Made by a program: the position numbers and the translations under genes
DNA from: Chamaea fasciata
Taxonomy: Eukaryota; Chordata; Aves; Passeriformes; Sylviidae
Assembly: GCA_029207755.1 (NCBI GenBank)
Contig: JARCOQ010000002.1
Coordinates: 82,772,317-82,836,316 of the forward strand
Direction of reading: 5' to 3'
DNA: 64,000 bases
The notes under the pieces: model-generated
What the model was told of the DNA's origin: nothing
Seen by the model: the letters and a program-made list of their open reading frames with translations, nothing else
Database searches by the model: none
Shown here: one piece after another, positions 22,401 to 35,900 of the stretch
Layout: every line of letters begins with the position of its first letter
Position numbering within the stretch: the first letter of the stretch is position 1

Positions 22401-25400
22401 ATTGACTAACTTATGTGTCTAACACCACTGTCACACAAGTTAATGCAGAATGGATTAAGAATCTCAGACAGGGAATCTTTTCTACAAAGGATTGCATCAA
22501 ATCACCATGAAGTCATATTGAAGTATTTAGCCTTTAAAGACCAGTTTTCACAAACATGACAATTGTACCCTGTACTTATTACAGTTTATTACGTAGGCTT
22601 CTTTCAGCACAATTCCTTCTGTACTGGCAACAGGCTCATGAAAAAGCATCTCTCACTTAATAATACAATGTTTAAGCAAATGGGTGACCCTTTCCACTGC
22701 AGCCAGTCTTCCCAGTGCTTTGTGAACACCCTCACACTGTCACACATACACCTCCAACTTCCTTGTCATGGGAGCACCAACAAGTGCAAGTTTCTACTGC
22801 CTTAAGCTGCCTCACAAATCTGGAGTTCCCAGCCTGTGCCTCTCCAGACCTCCGCTCTGTACTGGGAGCAGTTAGGCAACAGGGTGCTTCAGAAAGCATT
22901 CTTCAGTGGAGGACAGCCAAGACATTTTTCATTCATGCCTTACTCTTCTGGTCTTTGTACCCCATGTGACCTGGATTTGCATTTTGCTTGCCTCAGGATA
23001 AAAAAAAAAAAAAGAGCATTGATATGTGCTACAGGAGATGCAAAATTATAGTCACAGCAGAGGTCATGCAACAGAGCCAGGACTTCAAGGAAAGGCAGCA
23101 TCTTTCTTTCAAGTAACTGATTTAGCAAGTGTTTGCAGCTTACAGGCATGCAAATCCTTCTGGCCAAATCAAAACTGAATTTCAAATTAACTGCAGATTT
23201 AGGGTGACTTCACAGAGCTTTAATTTAAGGTGTTCAACCAGACAATTTGAGGAGTCTGGTTTATGTACTAGCCATTTGTAACGAGTGTAATCTACAACTT
23301 GCTCATTAATATCTGCATCACTTGGCTCATCCAGCTTTTAGGCCTCTGTGCGTCCTTTAACCAGGAGAGATGTCTGGCTTGTTGTAAAATGAATAATGCG
23401 GAAAAGGACAAAACAATGCCCCTACTTCATTTTAGAGGAGACAACAGAACAATAGCTGAGCCAGTATTAAGGAGGGAAAGCGCTTTGGTCAGGTTCCATT
23501 CAACCAGATGCAAATGGAGCCTAAAATACCAGTGAGAGGGGTTCCCACACTACTCAGCACCACCCTTCTGAGATAAGGAACTACAAAGGAATGCAACCAC
23601 ACACATCGGTTTCAGGTGAAGTGGGTGGGCTAGTTCAGAGGTGTTTTTCCCCCTCAGCTGATTCATTCCCTCACTAGGGCCTGCACTTCCCGAGGTATAA
23701 CCGGAGCCATTCTCCCAAACAACACATAACGCTTTTTCTTTTTATAGGTACTACTCTTGAAGTCTCAAGAGCTCTCAGATGACCCAGGAGATTTCTTGAT
23801 GGCACCTTCCTTTTATGTTGCTGTTGTGCTTAGTTTTCAGTTCTTCCCCAGGACACTGGCCGACCGATTTCCTGAGCAGAACAACTCTGGAACTGTTACG
23901 GAATTGTCAAAATACAACTTGTGTCCTGCTCCCCAGTGCTCTTTCCTCAGGTTAGGGTGGGTGGGGCAGCATCTGAGGAAAAACAACAGACACCGGAAAA
24001 AATGTCTTCAGGACGTTTAAGCCAAAAGAAACCATAAAGGTGTCATTATGGAGCCTACCCAGAGATTTAAAACAATGTACATCAGATAAGGCAGCCAAGG
24101 CGAGGCAGATACCCAGCTGCAAGGCTGCTGAGAAAGCAATGGAAGGCGCAGGGAGCGTCTGCCCAGCCTGAAACAAAAGAAGAATCCCAGAGAAAGGGCA
24201 GGGCAAGGTGGATCCAGGAGGTTGTCCCAGACAAAAGAAGCCTACTGGAAAAAGAAAGATTATCTGGAAGCTGCATACAGAGGCAGGGAAACTAATGAGC
24301 AAATACCCGAGGCTGCTTCACCTTCTACAACCACATGGTCACACGAATTTATCCAAGCTCTCTGCAGAGGGGTGAACTTGAGGAACAGAAACAGGCATGC
24401 ACATCCACTATTTTCAAACAACTCACCCAATTGCTATGCAATATGTTCTTTCCGAAGTCTGTGCTTGCAGTCACTTTAATCCACCTGTCACACCCCGCTA
24501 GATGTACTGACTTGGTTAGGAGCAGAGCCTGGCAGCAGTTATCCCAGAATTATCTCTGCAAGAGGGACATTATCGCGGAGTTTCACCTCAGGACTGGCAA
24601 AAGTGTTCAGCCGTGAAGCTGGTGTAAAAGGAAGGTTCAGAAGTAGCAGTAGCAGGGCATCTCTCATGAAACCAGAGCCCAGAAGTATGTGTGTCTTCAC
24701 TTCTTCCTAAGGACGCCGCATTGAGGCATTCCATTGCTCTCTATCTCTGCCCTTCCCGGTATTTTTCCCTTGCATGCCAAGCTCCCCGGTTGTGCAAGCA
24801 GCTTTTGTTTCTTAATTCGCATCAAAAGCATATTTTCCTAATAGATGTGTCAATTCCCTGCAGTGCTAAACCTTTACAAGTACTGGGATCATCCAAATTC
24901 CCAACGATCAAAATGAGTGGTTTCGCTGGATTATCTTCCCAGCTCACAGAGGTAGGCTTTGAACACTGGGTCCCTCCCAGGTATCAGATCCACATCACGT
25001 GTCTGCAGTACAGCTTGTACATCCAGGCCAGGTCACCAGAGGTGCCACATCAAAATCAAGGTAATGATTCAGGCTTACATTTAATAGCCAAACATTTGTA
25101 ATTTCTCCTTCAATCGTTTGGGATTCATGGTGCAAAGAAAACATTCCACAAGCAATATACACAAGAGAAACATTTCTTTTAGGGCAGCAATATAAATGCA
25201 GAAATGATGGTGCTCAGAGCCACTGTGTAGCCCCTTTAGTCCTCGGCCCATGTGACCACCAAGTAAGCACACTTAGTTATTTGAAAAGACTCTACACACC
25301 AATAATAGCTGTTTCCAAATTAATGGGGACACCAATCTCCTTCCTTGGCCCTGTCTTTCCCATATCCCAGCCACAAGCAGACTGTATGTGGAGAGGGAAT

Positions 25401-27265
25401 TAGAAGCCACCAGTCAGAAAGTCACAAGGAAGTCTGTTGCTGACATCTGTTGCAAGATGCCTTTAGGGAAGAAGAAATCCTGGTCCTGAGAAACAACTAA
25501 CAGTCCAATGCTTCCTGCTTCTTCCTAGTGCTGGTTTATCTTCCCTTCTGTCTGCATCTTTACTGCCTTTTCGCCGTTTTTTACCTCCTGTTGGCTTTTC
25601 AGCTGAGGGATTTGGGCTCCATTTCACCCAAGCTTTCTCCAGCTGCAGTTCCAGCCTGCCTGGGGCCACCTGCTCAGTCACTCCAATCCTTAAGCAAGTC
25701 GGCAAGTGTGTCACTGGCTGCTCAGTTCTGACTCATTCTGCTGCTGCCAGACCCACCACAGGCAGGAGGGTCACTGCTGCCTGCAACACCCACATTGCAA
25801 ATCCCATCCATCCTTCTTGAAGGCTGCCAGCTGCAGAGCCAGTCAGAGCTGGAGGGATGCTATGGCATCAGTTGTGCAGCCAGCCCAGCACCTTTCCCTC
25901 CACCTTCTCATTTTGCCTTCCTCCCTGCTCTAGCCGAGGGAGCAGCTCCTCTGTGCCAGCAAGGCACCTCACAGCACCAGCCTGTGGGAGCAGGGCGAAC
26001 TACAGCAAAAGGTCGGGTAAAACCGACGTGCAGACGACACGAGCCCAGGAACCTGCCTGCCCCACTCTGTCCTTTGCATGCAGACTGGTGAGTGTTCAGC
26101 TGGGCACGTCTGCGGGGGTACAAGAAGAGGGATCAGACAGAAGGCCTGGCTATGGTTCTTCCTCTGTAACTCACTTTGTCCGACCAGGGAAAACCAGCCA
26201 TACTACAGCATAAGCAAATACATTGAAAAGGGAGGCCAGGGCAGCAAATGGTCTGTTAGATTTGCTCAGCTAGGCAGAAACAAAAGCCAGGCTTGCACTA
26301 TTTGCTATACACAGCAAATTAGTGCTCAGCGACTCTTTTTTGGGTGGCTGAAGGGAAAGGGTTTTCCTGGATACTTAACTTGTTAAAGTATTGCCAAATT
26401 TGCAGAAATCATTTACTCCTGATGGACACAGTACTGATGAGTTTTACAACCTGCCAGACACAGAGGGTAAAGCCCTGAATAAATCACAACAAATGGAAAT
26501 ATGGTTAGCAGTTTCATAATTTAATGAAAAAGTACTTGTAAAAAGGGGACATCTGAAAAAGACTGAGTCCATCTTGGAAAATTGAATATATATATATTTA
26601 TATATATAAAACAAAATGCAAAAACACAACAAAAAATTGACAAATAAGGTTAAGAGGTAATACTTCAAACAGTTAGCCACCGAATGCACAATAAAAACTA
26701 GCAAATGCACTTTGGGGACAATACTTGAGAACTACATAACCAAGGGCTCCTTCATATGTCTATTAAAATCAGGTAAAAATTAGCAAAACCATTGCCCAGA
26801 CTGGAAACAACTGAATTGATAACCCCAGAAGAGCAGAAATGCTGAGTTTTGCTGAAGCACCATTTTTTCCCTCTCTTCTGTCCTATGCTTCCAGCCACAA
26901 AATAACATGAACACTTTGCTGACCTCCCAGATAAGTGTTCCAAATAAAAGCTTCATAAAATTTCATGGCCAGTGAGAGAGGATTACTAATAAATACTGAA
27001 GGAGAACTAAGAGAATCAGAACTGGAATACAAATGAACAGACATTTGTTTACTTATTCTGAATGACCCATGGCTTAGAACACAAAGCATTTCCCATAAAA
27101 ATAAAATATGTGGAAACCTAAATTGCTACTGCATATTTACACCAAAAGAAATAATTTTGAAGATACAGCTCTAGAAAGATCAATTACACAAATATACATA
27201 AAATCAAGAAGTTAAAAAAAAAAAAAAAAGAAAGAAAATTTAAGATGCATGAAGCAAACAGAGCA
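19500..27265. other. Intergenic DNA between JADE3 and RGN
   Basis: About 7.8 kb with no recognised gene on either strand. Open frames reach 136 codons (24691-25101) but show no domain, no homology that I recognise and no support from splice signals. A poly-A run lies near 22999 and an AT dinucleotide patch at 26586-26608. Distal regulatory elements could be here but cannot be read from the sequence. Confidence 0.6.
26586..26608. repeat. AT-rich simple repeat
   Basis: Alternating TA dinucleotides interrupted by TTTA, forming a near-palindromic AT tract. Intergenic. Confidence 0.8.
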
Positions 27266-27285
27266 GATTGGCCAAGTATATTTTT

Positions 27286-27291
27286 TTTATT
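27286..27291 (-). terminator. JADE3: Candidate JADE3 polyadenylation signal AATAAA
   Basis: TTTATT on the plus strand gives AATAAA on the minus strand about 1.8 kb past the JADE3 stop. That would give a 3' UTR of about 1.83 kb, in line with the long 3' UTR of mammalian JADE3. Other sites further downstream cannot be ruled out. Confidence 0.45.
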
Positions 27292-29099
27292 ATTTCACTA
27301 CTGAAGAGTCCTCCAGCCCCTGACCTGCTAGTCCTATTGCAACTAGGGAGATTTCAAAGTTAAAAACAAATCAGAAAATATCGTTGCTATTTCCCAGCCT
27401 AAAAACAGTAAGTTAAAACTAAATTAAAATTCCATTTTGCTAAAGGAAGCAAAATGAGTTGCTGTTCAGATCCTGCATAGTCATCTTTACGCTGTGGGGG
27501 GAACACCTTTTTGTTTGGAGACAAAACTGAACCTTTAACAGAGGCGTACAACATGCCCTACACAACCTATGGGTCATTTCAGTCATTTCAGCCAAGTGAT
27601 GTGGGGACAGAGGATGTTGCCTGTTTATGAAATGTACAGCATTTCAGACAAAAACAGTGCAGTTGCTTCATTGATCAGCACAACACCATCTGTAAACCAA
27701 GAAGTTAGTTCACATTCAAACAAAAATCCCCTGTCTTTGAAACAAACAGAAAGGGATTCATTCCCTTCTTGACTCCTTACTCTGTACTGGCTGAAATTTA
27801 ATCACTATTTAACAACAGCTGATTTTAGAGGACATAAAAAAATGTGTTAGACTGGGAAACAGCAACTGATCCAGAGGTTGAAAAGCAGCGTAATAAAATA
27901 GTAGATTTTCAGCAATTAAAAAACCATTTTTAATTAAACCATCATCCTGTAAATGATTACTGGCTAAAATTTTACAGACCTAGATGCCAGAAGACTCCTA
28001 TGCCTGTGTTCAGGCAACTAGGGTTGAAAATTTGCACCTGAAAAAAAATTCAGCTAAAATTATTTCTAATTTAGCTGACTTTAAAAATACCAGGTAAAAA
28101 ACACCTCTGGATATGAAATCTCAGTTTCAAGAGGAACCTGGCATCACCGGTGATTGCCTAAATGTGTCAAATAGCATTTTTCTTTGAAGTAGTACATCTA
28201 CTTTTGTAAACACTATCCACAAAATTAGCCATCTGTACTTGTTAGCTGGGTAAAATATTTACAAGTGCATCCCACAACAAGCATCTATGTACAGAGATTA
28301 AAAAAAACCCAAGTACTAGAAGTTGTATATTTACAAAATAAGCGAATTATTGTGAAGAGAAACACAACCTTCAGCAAAAGCAGGGAATGGGGGCACGTCT
28401 AGAGGTCAGCGAGTTTGGCAGCACCAGCGACGCCTGCTTCCGCCCTCCGCAGGGAGCCTGCAAACGCCACTGCAGTTCAAAGCCTCCTGAAGGGGATCAT
28501 CACTTAGTAGTCACATTGGGCCTGATCCAGCAGAGCACACCGGCGTGTACTTGCATATCTGAGCACAAACGTTCCCGGGGGAAACCAGCAGGACTTTTCA
28601 TGTGCCTAACGTCCTCACACATCCGCAAGTGCACTGCTGGATCAAAGCCATACTGCAGGTGCCGTAACAACGCAGTTTCAGTGTCTCCGTTTGCAGTCTC
28701 TTGCAACATGTCAGAGCAATGCAAGGACTTCTTTAAAACCTGTCCACCACCACGAGACTGCCTCCACATGAACACGGTGCCTCGCACTCAAGCTGGCAAG
28801 GTGGAAGCAGTTTCCTGAAGTTTTGCACAATTAACCGCTTTGTGCTCTCCCAGATGTTACCTTCTGATAAAACACACGATTTCCACATGGTTTTGTGGAA
28901 AACGGAGCTACCCTTGCAAAGACTGCAAACCAATTCACAGTTGAACAAAAAACTACTCTGATTTCTCTCCCCTCCCCCATCCCCTACTGCAGCTCTTCCT
29001 AAATAGGTCCTAGACTATTTTCTGGAACCTTTTGATGCTGAGCTTTGCACTGGTACACTGGAATACATAAAGGCTGAATTACCCCGTGGGGGCTTCTAA
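27292..29099 (-). other. JADE3: Presumed JADE3 3' untranslated region
   Basis: AT-rich non-coding sequence running from the JADE3 stop to the proposed polyadenylation signal. No open frame of note. Extent is inferred from the hexamer position only. Confidence 0.5.
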
Positions 29100-29992
29100 T
29101 CACCTTTGTACGGAACTGTGAGATATCATATTCTTTTTGTTTCTATTGTGACAGTCTCTTCCAAAGTCTTTACTTGGGCTTTCTCTGTCTGAGCTACTTC
29201 GTCTTAACCTCACTTGCTCTTTATTTTCATCACTTTCTGCTTCAGAGTCACTCAGCTCTAAGTCGGGACAGTACCCATCATTGTCCTGGTATGGAGCACC
29301 TTCAAGTGTCTGCTTGCTCCACAAGCGATCTTTTGTTGCAAGTCTTCTTGTTGGCTTTTCACAGCACCGAAGATCCTCCGTGGTCCTCACCAGACTGTTG
29401 GTAGCCTCTTTAAAGGACCGGCTGAAATGTTCTATGGTGGATTTTCGGAATCCACTCTGGCTGGCCAAGTGAGCCGTGAGCACAGACTCTTGTTCGTAGG
29501 ACGTCTGACTGGAGCTGTCTCTCTGGCTCACATCTCCAGCCCTGCCCATCAGACCATTAGATTTGGACACCAGCCTTGAGTTCTCCTGCTGCACCCGCCC
29601 GTTCCCAATGGAAGACTGTCCATGCAAAGCAGCCTGGAGTGCTAAAGGCTTCCCGGATGGCTGGCCCCGGTGAAACTCCATCAGCTGTGTGGAGCCAGAA
29701 TCCTTTGCCTCGCTCCGAGGCTTGCCAATCCCTGCCAGCAACCCGTTACTTCTGCTGTCGTGCTGATACCTGGCGTAAGATTTTGCTTTAATTTCAAACG
29801 ATTCCTTTGACATTGGCACACTCCGTTTGCTGTAAACAGTGCTGTTGTTGTCAGGAGAAAGCGGTCTGTTGCCAGGCTTCAGTGAGTTATTTTTGCAGTC
29901 TCCTAATGCTAATTTGGGCATTTTTAACTTCAGGGTGATCCTGGGAGGTGGGTAGAACAGTGTGTTCTCTAGTGCACTTGTCAGAGTATGGC
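29100..29992 (-). CDS. JADE3: JADE3 coding exon 10 (C-terminal tail and stop)
   Basis: The largest coding exon, 893 nt, residues 525-820 and TGA. It begins [20 protein letters not shown], continues through a Ser/Asn/Arg-rich low-complexity region with [15 protein letters not shown] and [18 protein letters not shown], and ends SHSSVQR. These motifs match the JADE3 tail. The acceptor is TTCTCCTGTAG; it completes a glycine codon from exon 9. The family's most divergent region lies here. Confidence 0.97.
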
Positions 29993-32900
29993 CTACAGGA
30001 GAAAGAGGCGAGGAAGCAGAAGAAAAAGAGAAAAGGCTTTTTTAAAAAGGGTAATTTCTTTTGTCATCCATAACAAGTTTTATAGTCCATTATATGGTCA
30101 CACAACAGTAAGGAATTTGCAAATAATTAGCGTGAAATTATTTTAGGACACTAAAGAGAAATTGGGATAACCAAACTGTTCCAAATTATCCACCGCTTTG
30201 GAATTCAGGTAAGCATTTAAATATTTCCATTAAAAACAACAGTGTGCCCTTTTTACGGGGCTTTAAGCCAGTGAATTGACCCAGTTTTGAGATATGACTG
30301 AAGTTGTTCCAACAAAGCTGTAAAAAAGGTTCATATTCAGTTTTGGATAAAGAAAAAACAATGCTTCAAACTGAGTTTCAATTTGGACTTAGTTCAACTC
30401 TCTGCTTTGTATTATAAAATTCTCTAAGCTTTAAAAGCTTTTTACCTCAACATATGAGTTGTTTATGGTAATACAGGCATACAGCACCCACTGCAAGCTA
30501 TCAAAGCAAGTATTAAAAAAAGCACTTGTATTTGTAAAGACATGAAATAAGCTTAGTAGACAGTTCTAATAAAATGCATTTACACAAAAGCAAGGAGCTT
30601 CAGAGTGCCGCTGCTTCCACGAAGTACTAGTCTGATCTAAAACAGTTTTAAAAAAAGAACCTTATCAGCACTAATGAAACCTATCCGTGTTTCAGGGGCA
30701 GAGAATAAAACCACAAAGTCTTCAACCTAAACTGGTGAAGTATGTATCTTGAAAGACCAGAGAGATCTTAATTTCACGAATCCCATTAACTACACCGGTA
30801 TGCATATGCTCGTCCTCTTTCCAAATACTGTGTTACTTATTTTAAAAAGTTGCTGTAAATGTGAAGGGTAGAGTGGGGTTTGGCACCTCAGCGTTCCTAA
30901 ACAGTTACTTGTCCCTATTAATAACCAGGGTACTCAAACGCTTTTTGAAGGAAGGAGAGCAACTGCAGATGGCAAACTAAGAAATCTGTGCCGCTCATGA
31001 CATGCACAAGGCACATGAGAACAGCAGCAATTCCCATCAGTCACTCTTTCTCTTGCCTGAAGGAACCAACTACTGACAGCAAGCAAAAAAGCCTTCTCAG
31101 CTGGAGAACCAACCAGCGGCGTAGAGCTTGCTGTGGAGAACCAGTGCCACAGACCAGCAACCCAACGCTGCAAAAACCTAGAGATGATTTCTTCTATCTG
31201 GATGCCACAGTGATAAGCAATAGGCATATACCAGAAACAGCCATAAAATAAAGAAATATTCAAGTAAATATTTTAAGTGATTATAGAGTTCTTTCTCTGT
31301 TGCTCCTTTGATTGACTATGTACTTGAAAATTCTTAAAGGCATTTTTACATGTTAAAAGCACTAACCAGGAACAAAAGGAGAATACACTGCTTTAGTTTA
31401 AATACAGGCAGGATTTATCGATATTTTACAGTTCTATGATTACCTGCAGCAATTTCCTGATTGATGAGTTGGACTTGTAAGTTGAAGACCTGTTCATGTA
31501 CTTTACTGTGGGACAACTTCAGTTTCTCTCTCCTGCTTACCATGTAGCAGAGATTTCTTACCTGTGGAAGAGTAACAGGAGACTTAACAGGCAATAGGAA
31601 AATAAATCCAGACATAGTTTAAAAAGTGTATCAACAACAGAATCAAAACAACATTACATACAAAATCCCTTGGTAAAGTTCTTGCAAATATTACTGAACA
31701 TACCTAACTATGCATTTAAAAAAATGTTCAGCCTTGAGAAGGCTTTGGAGAGACCTCTCTGCAGTTTTTCCTTATATGAAAAGGGATTATGAGAAAGACA
31801 GAGAGACCAGAGCCTGTAGTGACAGAAAAACAGGCAATGTTTTTGAACTGAAGGAGGGTAAGTTTACATTGGGCATAAGGAAGACATTGTTAACAGTGAG
31901 ACACTGCAACAGGTTGCCCAGAGAAGTTGTGGAGGCCCCATCCCTGAAGTGTTGGAGGCCAGGTGGGATGGAGCTTTGAGCAACCTGGTCTCATGGAAGG
32001 TGTCCATGGCAGGAGCATTGGAACTAGATGGTCTTTAAGGTCCCTTCCAACCCAAACCATTCTGATTGAGTTCCACATAATTCTACTTTTACTACTTGTT
32101 TGAGTTAATAGCAACATTTCCACCTAAGGCAACAAAATAAGAAGAGACACAAAGTTCTTGATAAACACCTAAAAGTGATTTTAAAACAACACAGAAACAG
32201 CGTAGGGGCTGGCTGAAAGGCATCTGCCAAACATACTTTCTCCAGCACTCAGTTCCATCTGTTCAGAACTGGAATCTCTTTACCTAGAAACAAAATTCCA
32301 AGATTCTCGAATTTATATTTATCCCAAGATATAACAGAGTAGAAAATCCTGTGGCATAAGAAGTTCAGAATCTTTGGCATTTCAAATTATGAATCACCTC
32401 CACTCAGAATAAGTACATCAATTTCAACAAAACGTGGTGCAAACCAAATATTTATCATACAAAAGCCTTGACATGGTCCCTTGAAAAATAAAAAGCAACC
32501 CACCCCCAAATATCAACCCTGCATCTAAGGCATGTTATGGGTTTTAAATCTTTCTTAAAGTAAGCTTCCATATCAAAAGCAGCCCTGGAAAAGATCTGAG
32601 ATTGATTATGATAGATTCAAGACAACAGTTACACTGAGAAGTGCAAATCTTGGCTGCAACAATCTTCCTGTGTTTTCATGTTGTTCTCTTCCCAATATTA
32701 TTTCCCCTTTTCTTACAACACTATTACGTCTCTTCTGTTTTTACTTCCCCTCTCCTCATCACATCTATTTTATTTTATTACCTTTTTTACATTCACTACC
32801 TACTGCTAGGCACTTGAAAATTGCAGATCCAACCCCTACCCAAACAGGCCAACCTAATGGGCAGCCTCCAAATGGTAACAAGCCTTACTCCTATTTTTTG

Positions 32901-35900
32901 TTTAATAAAAGTAACATTCTTTTTCCTCATTTAATCTGTTTCACTAACTACAAACTACAGTGGGTCAAATAAATTTCCTCATTTTTTTTAACATTTACTC
33001 AACTGAAGCTGAAGTCATAGAATCAATTACCAAATTTGTCCATTGTGCATAAAAATATGCATCATAAACACATAAAGGAATAACCTTTAAGCAAGTCAGG
33101 AAGCACTGCTTTCACATCAGATCTTTCACTGGACTAAGAGAGGCAGCTCCTGAAAGTTTCTGCAGCAGGCAGTGCAGCATATCCAAAGACTGCAGTTGAA
33201 GGCCTTACCTTTTTGACTATTATTTTTGAAATCATCTCACTTTGCTTTCCCCATTCTCTCTTTTATCCACAAAAAAAGACCTTGCTCACCTGCAAATAGG
33301 TTTTCAAAACTTTACAAGGTAATTCTTACCCTCTCTAGGTCCTGCCTTAAATGCATGAACATCCTCATGCGAGTGTGAATGCTATCTTCTTTTGGCTGCA
33401 CCAAGCCATTTTCTTCATCCTCCTTGGGAGGAAACAATGGTTTGTTAAAGTTACTTTTTCGCTTTAATTTCCAGTAATTGTAGATGAAGTCTACAGCAAG
33501 TTTAGGAAGGCCCAGCTCTGCTGCAACATCCTCCACTTTTACTAGTGAGTAAAACTCTTCTTCCAGCTCTCGGAGTTTTTGGGCTCGCAGGCTCGTTTTC
33601 TCACTCTCTGTTTGCTTCTGCTCTGACACGCTCTTGGGGTGCTCCTCAACATCAGGCAACGAATTCTGTTTGTTCTTGCTGTGCTTTAGACAATAAGACT
33701 TGAACTTGACCTCATCCCCATCGTCCAGGATAGTCTTCATCTCTAAGCTATGCTCAAAGGCACAGGTGACATGAAAGGCAGTGATGCAGCTTTTCACGGA
33801 GCACTGCACACAAAATAAAACAAAAAGCCCCAATTACTAACAGTAGCAACAAACCAGAAAAAAGGGACATAGCTACCTCAATTACATGAAAAGCCATCCC
33901 TACCAAAACCAGTTTCCTGCACATTCCTAAAAATATTGATCCATTTGAAGTTGGTATTACCCAATATAGTATTTTCTTGTTTGCAAAGAGAGTTCAGTGG
34001 AAGGCGTTTTCTGACCATCTTTGATACACATAGTAGTGGCTCTTAAACACCTCAGCCTTATTCAAAAGGCAGCAACCCAGACTAATTCTTAAACCTCTGT
34101 CCAGTCAACTCATTTGATAGCAAATGGCTACGAAGAAGCAGACATCTATCCAACAGTCATCTGCATTCATCTCTGAACACAGAAAGAACAAAATGCAAAA
34201 CCAAAGTTGCCCTTCTGACAGATTCACCCCTGCAGAGTGACAGTGGGACAAGCACATACCTGAATGCAAGCACCAGTTTTCAGTTTGCATAAACTACACA
34301 CTAGAGCCCATCGACTTGGTGGAATGTGAGACACCTTTGTGATTGGCTCCATCCTTTCTGGGCAAGCAATACTAACCTGTAAAAAAAAAAAAAAAAAGCA
34401 GTGTAGAAAACAGTTATCAAAGCAGAAAAAAAACCAAAAACCCAAGCTCTCCATTTCAACCAGAAGAAGAAAGCCATCCATTCATTTCTCTTCCTACAAG
34501 ACCTCCATGTGCTCATACTTCTCAGAAAGGGACCACAAAAGATCCCACATGCAGACAATAGTGTGGAATACTATCAGTTTAACCTGGTGATTCAGAGTTG
34601 CAATTACTCAAAACATCTGACGCACCTACAACATGCCCTCGTAATAATCCAGTGGCCTGGTTCCAGCCAGGAGAGGGTTAATTTTTGCAGTAGCCAGGAG
34701 GGAGCATGGCTAGGACCCAGAGGTTATTCTATACCAGCTCACATCATTTTCTGAGAGTGGTAGGAAGGGCTCTCTTCTGGTCAGGTAAGCATGGTGTGAA
34801 GCCAGGGGTCAGGTGGCGCTGGCTCCTTCTGTTACTGATATTGTAGCTCTTACTGTTTTTCTTTGTTTTCCTTATTTCACTGCTGCTTCCAGTAAATTGT
34901 TCTTATCTTGATCCATGATCCTTACCATTTGTGCCTCCAGATCCCCTCTCCAGTCTGCTGCAAGGGAGGGGGGAGTGATGCATGCTTTGAAGTGCTTCAG
35001 TGAGAACATGAAATTGGGGAATATCATTCCTGAACCACTATCACTTGAGAGACTGCAGCAAGAGATACTGAAATTTATTTCCATTCCTTTGTGGTTTTGT
35101 TGGGTTTTTTTGGTTTTTGGTTTTTTTTTGGGTTTTGTTGGGTTTTTTTTTGGTTTTTTTTTTTGGGTTTTTTTTTTTTTTGGTTTTTTTTTGGTTTTTT
35201 TTGTTTTGTTTTTGTTTTTGTTTTTTTTTCCCTCTGTGCTGCTTTCACAGGTCTAACTTTAAAAGTGCCAAAATACAAGCCCCTCAGAACAAAACAGAAA
35301 CACTTTCCTGAAAAGTTCCTTTTATAAAATCCCTAGATCTGCTCCAGTGTCTGCATCTGTCAACTCAAGATTTGGGACAGAACCAGGTCCATCAGTGAGC
35401 AGCCAGGAAAAGCCTTGCTTCCCAGCTCTGCCTCTCCACTGAGCACTCCCACTGCAAGAGACAATCGTAATGGACTATGGACTATATCAAATATAATTTG
35501 AGAAAAAATACAACAAATTTCTCTTATTGCAAAGCAGGATATATTGTCTTGTGCTAGTTTTCACAGACTTAGTCTAGATGATCAATTTGTCTCTGGGAGA
35601 TCAGATTATTGATATTACTAAAAGAAAGGAGAAAAACCCAGATACAGACAGAATAGCTTTTCCTATTCTTTGTTGTATTAACTTCCACATATCCACTGTG
35701 ATAGAAGTTTCTCAGTTGCCTGTTGTCTATACAGGGAAATGAGCACTTTCCTCTGATTTGGAAACCAAAACAGATATGTATCTGTAGGCATCCCTGAGCC
35801 ACTCCTGACAGGATTTATCCAAGCACAGAAACAAACACTTGGCCAGCTCTGAATGACTAACATGCAGAACTGGGCCAGTATGAGAATGCCACATGGCAGA

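Noticed and set aside
24691..25101. 136-codon plus-strand open frame in the JADE3-RGN gap
   Set aside because: No recognisable domain, no exon or promoter signals and no gene known at this place in other vertebrates; chance open frame.
34915..35327. Phe/Gly/Trp-rich open frames and their Lys-rich complements
   Set aside because: Direct products of the T-rich/GG low-complexity tract; not proteins.
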